Of a DNA stretch of 38,250 nucleotides, positions 16,532-25,103 are shown in pieces. This stretch comes from Planctomycetota bacterium (GTDB lineage Bacteria > Planctomycetota > UBA1135 > GCA-002686595). The translations under genes and the position numbers were made by a program. The notes beneath the pieces were generated by a model. The model had not been told where the DNA came from. It did not search any database and saw only the letters and a program-made list of their open reading frames with translations. Location of the stretch: assembly GCA_002686945.1 (NCBI GenBank), contig NYYZ01000009.1, forward strand, positions 1 to 38,250, written 5' to 3'. How positions within the stretch are numbered: the first letter of the stretch is position 1; every line of letters starts with the position of its first letter.

Positions 16532-17296
16532 ATGCGATTGGTCTCTCTCTGCCCCAGCCTGACCGAACTGGTGTTTGATCTTGGTCGTGGGTCGGATCTG
16601 GTGGGCGTCACTCGTTACTGCATTCATCCCGCGGCCAAGGTGAGCAGTATTGAGACCGTCGGAGGCACCAAGGACCCCGATGTGTCGCGCATCCTGGAGT
16701 TGGCGCCGGATCTGGTGTTGATGAATGATGAGGAGAACCGCATCGAGGATGCGGATCAGCTGGGCGCTGGGGGCCTGCGCATTCTGTCATCCATGCCGCG
16801 CAGCGCACCGGAGACAGCAGCGATGGTGCGGGAGGTGGGTCAGGTCCTGGGTGCCATTGAGGAAGCCGAGCGCATTGCGGGTCAGATCGAGAAGCGCACT
16901 CAAGCAGCCCAGCAGGAGGCCCAGGGGCAGGCTCAGGTGAGCTTTGCCTACTTCATCTGGAAGAACCCGTGGATGGTGGCCGGACCTGACACTTTTGCCA
17001 GCGCCCTCCTGACCCAGGCGGGGGGACAGAACTTCTGCAAGGGCAAAGACACGCGCTATCCCGAGATCCCGCTGTCAGATTTGAGCCATGCAGAAGTCGA
17101 GCTAGTATTGCTCTGCAGCGAACCCTACTCTTTCTCCCCTTCGGACGGTGATGAGCTGGCCCGGGAGACAGGGATTCCACGAGCAAGCATTGTCCTTGCG
17201 GACGGGGAGTACCTTTCCTGGCACGGTTCACGCACCCCTGATGGCATCGATCATGCCGCTCAGCTCTTGCGGTCAGCGCGAGAGCGGCGAGTCTGA
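16532..17296 (+). CDS. BtuF-like helical-backbone binding protein without a signal peptide
   Basis: The 254-residue protein begins directly with RLVSLCPSLTELVFDLG and continues with LVGVTRYC, KDPDVSRILELAPDLVLM and VAGPDTFASALLTQAGG. These are the landmarks of the BtuF/TroA-like helical-backbone binding fold (COG0614), used for cobalamin, haem or iron-siderophore binding. No hydrophobic export signal precedes it, and the preceding stop is only three bases upstream, leaving little room for one. It would therefore be cytoplasmic, not a periplasmic importer component. As last gene of an operon containing a B12-dependent mutase, an intracellular cobalamin-binding or delivery role is an attractive inference. 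No permease or ATPase gene accompanies it. Confidence 0.8.
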   Translation: MRLVSLCPSLTELVFDLGRGSDLVGVTRYCIHPAAKVSSIETVGGTKDPDVSRILELAPDLVLMNDEENRIEDADQLGAGGLRILSSMPRSAPETAAMVREVGQVLGAIEEAERIAGQIEKRTQAAQQEAQGQAQVSFAYFIWKNPWMVAGPDTFASALLTQAGGQNFCKGKDTRYPEIPLSDLSHAEVELVLLCSEPYSFSPSDGDELARETGIPRASIVLADGEYLSWHGSRTPDGIDHAAQLLRSARERRV

Positions 17297-17335
17297 ATTC
17301 GCTCCACAATCTGCCTCGGAACTCACAACCTGACC

Positions 17336-18112
17336 ATGATTCTCACCCCTCTCCTCGCTTCTGCACTCTGCCTTGCGACCGTCCCCGACAGGTTCCAGCC
17401 CTGGGACGATGATCCCTGGTTCCCGAAGGATGAGTCGCAGGCAAGCGATACCCCCTCAGGTCCAGAATGGGAGGGGTCGCTGACCCTTGGTTCAAGCCTG
17501 AGCACGGGCAACACGGATGTGGTCACGGTTTCCGCTGGGGTCGCGGCTACCCGCACGGAAGGACCTGGGAAGTGGACATTTGGACTGAGTTCGGTCTATG
17601 TCAAGGACCAGGATGCGGTCACCCAGCGCCGCAACGAAAGCGACGCCAAGTACGACCATGAGTTGGATGAGACCATGTATGTCTATGGATCCCTCGGCGC
17701 CATGACGGACGCGCAGGCAGACCTCGACTTGCGTTTGGATGTGAGCGTCGGGGGGGGCTACAAGGTGTGGACTGAAGGACCCTGGACCCTTGACACCGAA
17801 CTCGGCCTGGCTCACTTGAGTGAGGAATTTGATTCCAGTGCAAGCAACAATTACCTGGCCTTGCGCGGGGCCTATGGCCTGAAGTGGCACTCAGAAGGCG
17901 ATGCCCTCTTGATTGAGCAAGCCGGCAGTCTCAACCCCAGCCTCGAAAGCGGGGGAGATGGCTTCTATCGCCTTGACACGAGCTTGAAGATGAATGTCTC
18001 AAGCAACCTGTTCACCAAGTTGCAGTGGGTTTATGACCTCACGGCAAATCCTGCGGCGGGCAAAGAGAAGGATGATCACTTGTTCTTGGTGACCGTGGGC
18101 TGGAGCTTCTGA
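17336..18112 (+). CDS. DUF481 (YdiY-type) outer-membrane barrel protein
   Basis: The 258-residue protein starts with a signal-peptide-like segment (ILTPLLASALCLATV). The middle contains WEGSLTLGSSLSTGNTD, the family signature of DUF481 proteins, followed by alternating amphipathic strands. It ends in a terminal aromatic (GWSF), as outer-membrane beta barrels do. The function of DUF481 proteins is not settled; salt-induced outer-membrane YdiY is a member. It begins 39 bases after the BtuF-like gene on the same strand, so it could be read with that operon, but nothing links its function to it. The ATG at 17336 has no strong Shine-Dalgarno sequence. Confidence 0.85.
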   Translation: MILTPLLASALCLATVPDRFQPWDDDPWFPKDESQASDTPSGPEWEGSLTLGSSLSTGNTDVVTVSAGVAATRTEGPGKWTFGLSSVYVKDQDAVTQRRNESDAKYDHELDETMYVYGSLGAMTDAQADLDLRLDVSVGGGYKVWTEGPWTLDTELGLAHLSEEFDSSASNNYLALRGAYGLKWHSEGDALLIEQAGSLNPSLESGGDGFYRLDTSLKMNVSSNLFTKLQWVYDLTANPAAGKEKDDHLFLVTVGWSF

Positions 18113-18155
18113 TTCGCCAGAGGATTGGGTTGCGCGCCAGTCCGGCCTCCCGCCG

Positions 18156-19085
18156 TCAATCTTCGGTCAGCAGTTCAGGAGGCATTTGAAAAACCACCTC
18201 TTCGCTCTCTCCATCCAGCTCGATTGCCTCATGCACTCCGAACTCGCGCAGTCTTTCAAGCACCAGGTTCACAAGGATCTCTGGGGCCGAAGCTCCGGCG
18301 GTGACACCCACGTTTTCGCAGTCTTGAAACCACTCGCGGCGTAATTGGTTCGGGTGATCCACCAGGACAGAGGGCACTCCGCTACGCTCGCCCAATTCGC
18401 GCAAGCGGTTTGAATTCGACGAGTTCGCAGAGCCAACCACCAGCAGAAGATCGATCTGACTCACCAGCTGTTTGACCGCGTTCTGACGATTCTGGGTGGC
18501 GTAGCAGATGTCCTTGACGTTTGGTCCCTTGATCAGAGGGTACTTTTCCACGAGCGCCGCGATCACATCGCGGGTGTCATCAACCGAGAGGGTGGTCTGG
18601 GTGACATAGGCCAGGCGTTGGGGGTCTTCGACCTCAAGGGTTCTGACTTCCTCTGGGGTCGAGAGCACATGTACGGGTCCGACTATGCGACCACGAGTGC
18701 CCTCGACCTCTGGATGGCCCTGGTGTCCGATCAGGATCATCTCGCGCTCATCGGCTGCGTAGTCTTGGGCCTGGGTATGTACCTTGGTCACCAGCGGGCA
18801 GGTGGCATCGATCACCCTCAGGCCGCGGGCTTTGCCAGCTTCCACAACTGAGTCAGAAACCCCGTGGGCGCTGAAGATCGTCACTGCTCCGCCGGGGACT
18901 TCGTCGAGTTCCTTGACGAAAATCGTGCCACGCTGGCGCAAGTCCTCAAGCACATGCTTGTTGTGCACGATTTCGTGTAACACGTAGACCGGGGCCCCAT
19001 AGCGATCGAGCGCCCGCTTTACGATCTCAATGGCTCTGTCCACTCCTGCGCAGAAACCGCGCGGGTTGGCCAGTCGCGCTTTCAT
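18156..19085 (-). CDS. ispH: 4-hydroxy-3-methylbut-2-enyl diphosphate reductase (IspH/LytB)
   Basis: The 309-residue protein is a canonical IspH, the last enzyme of the MEP isoprenoid pathway, making IPP and DMAPP. The three iron-sulfur Cys are Cys12 (PRGFCAGV), Cys96 (DATCPLV) and Cys194 (DICYATQNRQ). The substrate-site motifs EIVHN, SAHGVS, TQTTLS and VGSANSSNSNRL are all intact. Its ATG overlaps the ferredoxin stop (ATGA at 19082-19085). IspH needs two electrons per turnover, usually from flavodoxin or ferredoxin, so the neighbour is a natural electron donor. The gene converges on the DUF481 gene with a 43-base gap and no clear terminator. Confidence 0.96.
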   Translation of the reverse strand: MKARLANPRGFCAGVDRAIEIVKRALDRYGAPVYVLHEIVHNKHVLEDLRQRGTIFVKELDEVPGGAVTIFSAHGVSDSVVEAGKARGLRVIDATCPLVTKVHTQAQDYAADEREMILIGHQGHPEVEGTRGRIVGPVHVLSTPEEVRTLEVEDPQRLAYVTQTTLSVDDTRDVIAALVEKYPLIKGPNVKDICYATQNRQNAVKQLVSQIDLLLVVGSANSSNSNRLRELGERSGVPSVLVDHPNQLRREWFQDCENVGVTAGASAPEILVNLVLERLREFGVHEAIELDGESEEVVFQMPPELLTED

Positions 19086-19489
19086 GAGTGGGGTGCCTCG
19101 CGAGCGAAATTTCGGTTCCAGTCCGGAATTTCAACGACCACCGAGGTGCTGCCGTCCGGCACGGTCTGGCAGGCGAGACGTGAGCACAACTCAAGGCCAG
19201 GAGCCTGGTCGAGCATGTCTTCTTCCTGCTCATTCGCTTCGGGGCAAGAGTCTTTGCCTCCGCGCACCAGAACATGACAGGTGGAGCAGGCCACCACGCC
19301 ACCGCAGGCGTGTTCAAGATCAATGCCATGCCCCATGGCGATGTCCAGAATCGACCCTGGGAGGCCGTGGTCTCCGAATGGCAGATCGGCGGGGTCGACT
19401 TCTATCGTGACCTCCTGGGGCATGAAGGTGAGGGAGTACGGCTTCTGCGGCAGAACTGCTGTCTCGTTGGGATTAGGCCCTTCACTCAT
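19082..19489 (-). CDS. 2Fe-2S ferredoxin, adrenodoxin/ISC type
   Basis: The 135-residue protein carries the four cluster ligands in the spacing of vertebrate-type/ISC ferredoxins: Cys62, Cys68 and Cys71 (ACGGVVACSTC) and Cys107 (RLACQTV). An extra Cys102 lies close to the last ligand. Residues 1-22 form a loose N-terminal extension before the fold begins (VTIEVDP), so a later start such as Met23 is possible. Its stop overlaps the ispH start. Members of this family serve iron-sulfur assembly or feed electrons to redox enzymes. Here the coupling to ispH points to electron supply for that enzyme. Confidence 0.9.
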   Translation of the reverse strand: MSEGPNPNETAVLPQKPYSLTFMPQEVTIEVDPADLPFGDHGLPGSILDIAMGHGIDLEHACGGVVACSTCHVLVRGGKDSCPEANEQEEDMLDQAPGLELCSRLACQTVPDGSTSVVVEIPDWNRNFAREAPHS

Positions 19490-19501
19490 GGCGTTGATGG
19501 T

Positions 19502-21091
19502 CTAGATTCCTGCACCGAAGCCAGAATCGCCCGGTTCGCGATTCGGAATGCCTCTTGAGTCTGAAGACTTGGCGGCCTTGCGTTTACGTCGAGGTTTGTT
19601 CTTGTCCGTCGAGCGCGGAGCTTCTTCACCGACCCCCGTGTCAGGACCCCTATCGGGCCGCTTGCTGGGTTTGCTTGTATCTTCGTTTGATTGGCTGGAA
19701 TCGGGCTGCTTTCGGTTTGGGCGTTGGCCCTTGGGACCATCCCTTCTCGAACTCCTGCCACGGGGAGAATCCTTCTCTGCTCGTTGGCTTTGAGAGCGCT
19801 CTCTTCGCGGCCTGTCATCCTGCGGGTTGCGGCTACGTTCTTGGCTCTTGGTCTCGAACAGGTCTCGTGGACCCTTGAGCAATTCCACTTCGAACTTCGT
19901 GATGGCCAGCAATTCGCGCCAGTAGCGTCGGGTGGCGGGGGTGACGAAGGTGATCGATGTGCCCATGCGTCCAGCGCGCCCTGTGCGACCGATGCGGTGG
20001 GTGTAGTCTGCGTGATCCCGGGGTGCCGCAAAGTTGATCACATGCGTGATGTGTTTCACATCCAGTCCCCGGGAAGCCACGTCCGTGGCGATCAGGACCT
20101 TGACCTCCTTCGCTCGGAAGGCGTTCATCACCCGGAAGCGCGCGGCTTGATCATAGCCTCCGTGCAAGGCACGCACGCCGTAGCGTTCGCGCTCCATGCG
20201 CCGCATCAAGCGGTCCACATCCGTTCGTCGATCACAGAACACAAGGAAAGCTGAATCGGACTCGCTGCCCCGTACGATTTTCTGGAGCAGGCTGGCGCGA
20301 TTGTCCTCATCCACCTCGACGCAGCATTGACGAATTGTGTCCACTGTGGCAATGCCCTTGGCGGTGGCGATTTCTACCGGGTTCTCGGTTTGATCACGGG
20401 CCAGCTTCAAGAGTGGTCTTGGGAAGGTGGCTGAGAACATGAGCGTTTGGCGATGCTCATTGACCTGAGCCAGGATCTTCTCGATATCTTCCAGGAAACC
20501 GATCTCGAGCATCTTGTCCGCTTCGTCCAGCACTACGAACTCAGTCCATGGGAAGGTCAGGAAACCCTGACCCATCAGGTCCATTACGCGACCGGGAGTG
20601 CCCACTACAATCTGGGCACCATCTTGCAGAGCCTTGACCTGGGGACCGAGGGGCTCGCCGCCCACTATCAGCGCGGAGTTGATGTTCGCTTCAGCTCCCA
20701 ATTCTTGCAACACATTGTGCACCTGCTCAGCCAACTCACGGGTGGGAGAGAGAACCAGACCCAGAACCGTGCGACGGGAGGGATCGATCTTGGCGATCAT
20801 CGGGGCGCCGAAGGCCAGAGTCTTGCCTGTCCCTGTTTCGGCTTTGGCAATCACATGGCGACCTTCCAGAACCGGGCCTATTGCCAGGGCTTGGATAGGT
20901 GTAGGTTTGGTGATGTCCATGCCGGCGATGGCTGCCTGCACAACGGGGCCCAGGTCCCATTCAGTGAAGGTCTCCACCTCCGGCGGATCCTCCGTCGGGT
21001 GCAGGGGTTCGATGTTGCCTGCTGGCTGCGCTTTCTTTCCTGACGCTTCAGCACGCTTGCGGCCTGCGCCGCTCCTCCTAGGTCCGCTCAA
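19502..21091 (-). CDS. DEAD-box RNA helicase
   Basis: The product has 529 residues from the start chosen here. It has the complete DEAD-box set in order: Q motif (PTPIQALAIGP), motif I AETGTGKT, Ia PTRELA, TPGR, motif II DEAD, motif III SAT, then RGLD and motif VI HRIGRTGRAG. The last 130 residues are an Arg/Ser/Lys-rich disordered tail like those of RhlE/DeaD relatives, suited to RNA binding. I place the start at TTG 21091 because AAAGGAG lies six bases before it. The frame stays open to a TTG at 21166, but that extension has no ribosome site or family similarity. It is separated from the ferredoxin gene by 12 bases. It would act in ribosome assembly or mRNA decay. Confidence 0.93.
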   Translation of the reverse strand: MSGPRRSGAGRKRAEASGKKAQPAGNIEPLHPTEDPPEVETFTEWDLGPVVQAAIAGMDITKPTPIQALAIGPVLEGRHVIAKAETGTGKTLAFGAPMIAKIDPSRRTVLGLVLSPTRELAEQVHNVLQELGAEANINSALIVGGEPLGPQVKALQDGAQIVVGTPGRVMDLMGQGFLTFPWTEFVVLDEADKMLEIGFLEDIEKILAQVNEHRQTLMFSATFPRPLLKLARDQTENPVEIATAKGIATVDTIRQCCVEVDEDNRASLLQKIVRGSESDSAFLVFCDRRTDVDRLMRRMERERYGVRALHGGYDQAARFRVMNAFRAKEVKVLIATDVASRGLDVKHITHVINFAAPRDHADYTHRIGRTGRAGRMGTSITFVTPATRRYWRELLAITKFEVELLKGPRDLFETKSQERSRNPQDDRPRRERSQSQRAEKDSPRGRSSRRDGPKGQRPNRKQPDSSQSNEDTSKPSKRPDRGPDTGVGEEAPRSTDKNKPRRKRKAAKSSDSRGIPNREPGDSGFGAGI

Positions 21092-21300
21092 ATAATCTCC
21101 TTTAGGTCCTGCCCTTGTATTAGGGGCCAATAGGATAGGGACTGAGGGGCAGATGCGGGCATCCAAGTCAGGGGATTCTGTCGAGTTCGCAACAATGGGT
21201 CAATATCTGCGGGTCTGGCCCTCCTCATCGGTCGATGCACGCCCAAGTTCGGGTCTGGGCCTGGGTCCTGCTCCACGCCTTTGCTACCTTCGACCACAGA

Positions 21301-22065
21301 ATGGAAATCGCCACCTGGAACGTCAACTCTCTGCGCGCCCGGATGACTCGGGTGCTGGAGTTCTTGGAAGAGAAAAGCCCCGATGTAGTCTGTTTGCAGG
21401 AAACCAAGGTCATTGATGATCTCTTCCCGGCCGAGCCTCTCGAGGAGTTGGGCTATCAGGTCGTTTTTCACGGCCAGAAGACTTACAACGGGGTGGCGAT
21501 TCTCTCAAAGATCGGCATCGAAGATGTCTATCGCGGCTTGCCCGGGGATCCTGAGGGAACAGAAGCCCGGGTGATTGGCGCGACTGTGGGGGATGTGATG
21601 GTGCTCAATCTGTATGTGGTCAATGGCAAGACCGTGGGCGATCCAAAATACACCTACAAGCTCGAGTGGTTTGATCGGGTGATCACGCTGATGGCAGAAC
21701 GCCTGCCCATGAGTGAAAAGGTGGTGGTCACGGGTGACTTCAATGTGACTTTTGATGACCGCGATGTGTATGACCCGGAAGCCTGGCGCGACAAGATTCT
21801 TTGTTCCCAGCCGGAACGGGATGCCTTGGCGAGTCTGATGGAGCCGGGTCTGCACGATGCTCTCCGACACTTTCATCCCGAGGACGACATCTACACTTGG
21901 TGGGATTTTCGAACCCGCGCCTTCCGGGACAACAGGGGCTTGCGCATCGATCACTTTCTTGTTTCTGATTCGGCCCTGGCTCAAGCCACGGATGTGCAGG
22001 TGGATCTTGCACGCCGCGAGGGCTTGAAACCTTCCGATCATGCGCCGGTGATTCTTTCCATGTGA
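21301..22065 (+). CDS. xthA: Exodeoxyribonuclease III
   Basis: The 254-residue protein is an ExoIII-family AP endonuclease/3'-5' exonuclease. The landmarks are IATWNVNSLRAR, CLQETKV (Glu34 metal ligand), GDFNVTFDDRDVYDP, the DDIYTWWDFR segment, LRIDHFLVS and the terminal SDHAPVIL with the catalytic His. I chose ATG 21301; an upstream in-frame ATG at 21235 would add 22 residues that do not belong to the family. The gene diverges from the DEAD-box helicase gene across 209 bases that should hold both promoters; I could not assign -10 and -35 boxes with confidence. It functions in base-excision repair of DNA. Confidence 0.93.
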   Translation: MEIATWNVNSLRARMTRVLEFLEEKSPDVVCLQETKVIDDLFPAEPLEELGYQVVFHGQKTYNGVAILSKIGIEDVYRGLPGDPEGTEARVIGATVGDVMVLNLYVVNGKTVGDPKYTYKLEWFDRVITLMAERLPMSEKVVVTGDFNVTFDDRDVYDPEAWRDKILCSQPERDALASLMEPGLHDALRHFHPEDDIYTWWDFRTRAFRDNRGLRIDHFLVSDSALAQATDVQVDLARREGLKPSDHAPVILSM

Positions 22066-22120
22066 CTCCTCTGGTGAGTCAGTCCACTTCTCTCATGATC
22101 CAGAACCCCCAAAGGCATCC

Positions 22121-23362
22121 ATGAGGACTATTGGTCTTGTGATTCTCGCCCTGGTGATTCGTCTGGGGGTGATGGTGGTCTTGGGTCTGCCACCGGCTCT
22201 GGAGCCGGACCCGGAATGGAGTTGGGCCTATGAACAGGGTGCGGTGGCTCAAGCGCTCTTGCGAGGGGATGGTTACAGCGATGCTTTTGCATCCGCCACC
22301 GGACCCAGCGCCTGGTCCGGTCCGATTCAGCCACTCTTTCTAGCTGCGGCCATACACCTGGCCGATGGCATCAATCGCAACACCCAGATGTTGGTGGCTG
22401 TGCTGGAGGCTTTGATCTCGGCCTTGATTATCTTGCCCCTCTTGCGTCTGGGCGAAGGCTTGGAGCGGCCGCGGATCGGTCTGCTGGCCGCCGGATTGTG
22501 GGCCGTGCACCCGCTCGCAGCCTACCGCTGCGTCTCGAGCCCCTGGGATGGGCCTCTGGTGGGGCTGCTCTTGATCAGTTTCCTGGCGAGTCTGGCCCAT
22601 GCGGGCCGCGGGGCGGAATTGAAGAGTCTGGTGAAGCCTGGAGTTCTCTTGGGACTGGCCGCATTGGTCAATCCTGCTGCTCTCGCACTCGTACCTGCGG
22701 TGGCTGTCTTTCTGATTCCGAGGCGAAGTCTGCGCTCGGCGGCTGGTGCCCTGGGCGTGTTGCTGGGTACTGCTCTTGCGGTACTTTCCCCATGGGTGAT
22801 ACGCAATGCTCTGGTTCTGGGTTCGCCGGCTCTCAAGATGAACCTCGGCGTGGAACTCTTTGTGGGCAACAACGATGCGGTCAATGGGAATTTCAATCCC
22901 GAGTTCCATCCATCCATCAGTGCCCATGAGCTTGGCCTCTACCGTGAGCTGGGCGAGCAATCCTATGGAGATGAGTGCATGGTCCGCGCTCGGAAGTGGA
23001 TTGCGAACCACCCGCGTCGTTTCGCTGAACTCTGTCTACGCCGCATGCGCATCTACTGGCTCGGTCCCTCTCCTTTTGAAGCAGTCATGCTCAGTCACGG
23101 GGCCAGCAAGACTCGAGACTGGCAAGGCTGGATGAAATGGGCTCTGCACTTTGGCATGGGGCTGCTGGGCTTGATCGGCGGTCTGTTGTACCGAGACCGG
23201 CGGGGCGGCTTCTGGTTGATTGCGGGCAGCATGGGGTTGTACCCGGTTGTCTACTACACGACCCATGTGATTGAGCGCTATCGTTCACCCCTGGAGCCTT
23301 TGGTCACTTTTGCGGTGGCGGCTCTTGCGATTCGGGTCATCGACCGTTGGGCGCAGCGTTAG
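22121..23362 (+). CDS. GT39/ArnT-like polytopic membrane protein
   Basis: The 413-residue protein has about nine to ten hydrophobic segments. The pattern after the first helix (acidic pair, then QALLRGDGYSDAF) and the segment RPRIGLLAAGLWAVHPLAAYRC resemble lipid-linked-sugar glycosyltransferases of the GT39/ArnT/PMT superfamily, which transfer a sugar from a polyprenyl phosphate at the membrane. Other recognisable parts are SPWVIRN and a C-terminal HVIERYRSPLEPL, both common in this group. The acceptor and donor are unknown. The TAG stop overlaps the stop of the convergent Lon-N gene by four bases, so neither has room for its own terminator there. Confidence 0.75.
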   Translation: MRTIGLVILALVIRLGVMVVLGLPPALEPDPEWSWAYEQGAVAQALLRGDGYSDAFASATGPSAWSGPIQPLFLAAAIHLADGINRNTQMLVAVLEALISALIILPLLRLGEGLERPRIGLLAAGLWAVHPLAAYRCVSSPWDGPLVGLLLISFLASLAHAGRGAELKSLVKPGVLLGLAALVNPAALALVPAVAVFLIPRRSLRSAAGALGVLLGTALAVLSPWVIRNALVLGSPALKMNLGVELFVGNNDAVNGNFNPEFHPSISAHELGLYRELGEQSYGDECMVRARKWIANHPRRFAELCLRRMRIYWLGPSPFEAVMLSHGASKTRDWQGWMKWALHFGMGLLGLIGGLLYRDRRGGFWLIAGSMGLYPVVYYTTHVIERYRSPLEPLVTFAVAALAIRVIDRWAQR

Positions 23363-24036
23363 TTCTCCAGGTCTTCGGGAGGACTGTCGTCCATGGGCGG
23401 CGTGATGTCGTGAGCGGCAAGAGCGAGTTGAGCGCGGGTGAGCAGGTTGGGCTCGGTGAAAATGCTCTCCATGGTGGCCTGATTGCTGGGAAGTCGTTGG
23501 CAGAGCAGGTCCACCAGGAGTCCCATGGGAAGGTCATCGGGCAGGTTCAGGATCTCGGGGTGGCGTTCGGAGACCGCATCCCTGAGTGGTTGTTCGAGAG
23601 ACTTGGCCTCGGCTGGTGTGGCGGGTACCTCCCTCATGGGAGTGCAGGTCGCCGCGCGATAGAGCCGGGTGCTGGAGACCTCTTCGATCAGCACGCGTCC
23701 GAGGCCGAAGATCCAAACCGCATAGCGTCCCTCTGGCAGCTTCTCATGCCGCGCAATTTCGCCCATGCCAGCCACGGGCAGCACCTCGGGTGGGTTGTCC
23801 GTGTCCATCGCCTGTTCCGCTTGATTCTCGGGGATCGTGGCTAGGATGACCCGGCCGGGTCCGTCGAGGATGTCCTCGATCATCTGGATGTAGCGCGGCT
23901 CAAAAATGTGCAGTGCCATCAACTGGCGAGGAAACAGGAACACTCCGGGCAGGGGAAAAAGGGGCGCATGCACACTTCTGCTCGGTGTCAGTTCCCCATC
24001 AGGTTGGGGGGGCCAAGAGTCAGGGATGTCCGTCAC
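23359..24036 (-). CDS. Lon N-terminal (substrate-binding) domain protein
   Basis: The 225-residue protein matches the stand-alone Lon substrate-binding domain family: FPLPGVFLFPRQLMALHIFEPRY is split around the typical LFPL...P...LxIFExRY pattern, then GMGEIARHEKLPEGRYAVWIFGLGR. There is no AAA+ or protease domain. Members are thought to act as protein-binding or quality-control adaptors, and their real targets are unknown. The start is GTG at 24036 and the Shine-Dalgarno sequence is weak. Just upstream lies a perfect GTTACA/TGTAAC inverted repeat. It converges with the GT39-like gene, with overlapping stop codons. Confidence 0.85.
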   Translation of the reverse strand: MTDIPDSWPPQPDGELTPSRSVHAPLFPLPGVFLFPRQLMALHIFEPRYIQMIEDILDGPGRVILATIPENQAEQAMDTDNPPEVLPVAGMGEIARHEKLPEGRYAVWIFGLGRVLIEEVSSTRLYRAATCTPMREVPATPAEAKSLEQPLRDAVSERHPEILNLPDDLPMGLLVDLLCQRLPSNQATMESIFTEPNLLTRAQLALAAHDITPPMDDSPPEDLEN

Positions 24037-24047
24037 GGGAGTTTCTT

Positions 24048-24065
24048 GTTACAGGGAGGTGTAAC
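24048..24065. promoter_or_regulatory. Inverted repeat before the Lon-N gene
   Basis: GTTACA and TGTAAC form a perfect 6-bp inverted repeat with a 6-base GGGAGG spacer. Its near edge is 12 bases from the GTG start at 24036. In the minus-strand RNA the loop would read CCUCCC, complementary to a Shine-Dalgarno core. It could be an operator or a leader hairpin; nothing more can be said. Confidence 0.3.
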
Positions 24066-24221
24066 GCATGAGGGCCGCAGATTCGAGGGTTGAATTGCAC
24101 GCAGGCCCGTGAGGCACCATCTTGTGCCCTTTTGCGGAGGTTGTGGCCGGGTTCCAGAGGTAAGGACTTCACCAAGGAGTACACCTTTCTGGGCTATTGA
24201 CTCCTGCCAGACCCAGATAAC

Positions 24222-25103
24222 TCAGACGCGCAACTGAGGCGTGGCCGGATGGCGAGCCAGGACCCGTGCAACCCTTGCTAGCCGGCGGACTTCCCCCCTG
24301 CGCCCAATTGCCCGGAAGCAGGCGGCCGTGTTCAAGGTGTGTCTCAGGAACATGGCAGTAGAGGGTGCGGGGACCAGCCATTCTTCCTGCAAGGGCAGTT
24401 TGTTTGCTTCCAGGTACCCCATCACATGTTTGCGTTCGATCAACTCGCCATCCCCAAAGGGATCGAGAATCTGGTCACTGGTTTCTTGACGCACCATCAA
24501 GACCACATGTCCGGGAACCGGCAGCAAGTCCACTCCGATTCCAGCTTCTTGGGCTACTTCTGCATACAAAGCGCAGAGCACAAGCGGCATTCCGCGCCGA
24601 CTTTCAATGGTACGCGCCAAGGACGCGTGTCCGGGCATGGGGCCATCGTCATCAGTTCCGGTGAACCCGCGTTCACCGAAGAGGTAGTCAGAGAGTACGC
24701 CAGCGGGCGTAGAACACCGGCGTCGCAGGCGCTTGCGCACGGCGGATCCCATGGCTTTCACCGCGCGCCGATATGGCCGCGGGTCGAGTTCTGGGTCGAT
24801 GAACTGGTCCAGTCGCGACAAGGCCTCGCCCAATGAATGATCACGCCGAAGGGAATAGCGCACGAGCTTCCGGGCTGCTCTCTCGCGATCGTACTCCAGC
24901 AGGATCTCCCGGGCGCGGGTTCGCAAGAGAGGATCCTCCGAGCGGGTCGCGCGGCGTAGGGCTGGGTGGGCAGACTTGCCGAGCTTCAGCAGTTGCCTGC
25001 GTACCGGACCGTAGACCCTTGGGGACTCATCTGAAAGCAGGGAGAGCAGGACCCTGGGGGTGTGGAGGTCGCCAGGGGGGCGTCTAAGGGGCAAGAGGTC
25101 CAT
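24222..25103 (-). CDS. SirB1-family transglutaminase-like protein
   Basis: From the ATG at 25103 the product has 293 residues. The N-terminal 80 residues are helical and HEAT-like. Residues about 155-260 match the SirB1/Transglut_core2 family: SLARTIESRRGMPLVL, then PVPGHVVLMV and ILDPFGDGELI. A Cys-His-Asp set is present (Cys177, His199, Asp214). From memory many SirB1 proteins have Ser at the Cys position, so this copy may keep a thiol active site. Its biochemical role is unknown in the family. The frame remains open to 25325, but the extra residues are low-quality and run into the divergent promoter region. Confidence 0.8.
   Translation of the reverse strand: MDLLPLRRPPGDLHTPRVLLSLLSDESPRVYGPVRRQLLKLGKSAHPALRRATRSEDPLLRTRAREILLEYDRERAARKLVRYSLRRDHSLGEALSRLDQFIDPELDPRPYRRAVKAMGSAVRKRLRRRCSTPAGVLSDYLFGERGFTGTDDDGPMPGHASLARTIESRRGMPLVLCALYAEVAQEAGIGVDLLPVPGHVVLMVRQETSDQILDPFGDGELIERKHVMGYLEANKLPLQEEWLVPAPSTAMFLRHTLNTAACFRAIGRRGEVRRLARVARVLARHPATPQLRV

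Noticed and set aside
24113..24134. Hairpin GGCAC/GTGCC followed by CTTTT as a terminator
   Set aside because: The stem is only 5 bp, and the nearest plus-strand gene ends about 750 bases upstream, beyond a minus-strand gene.
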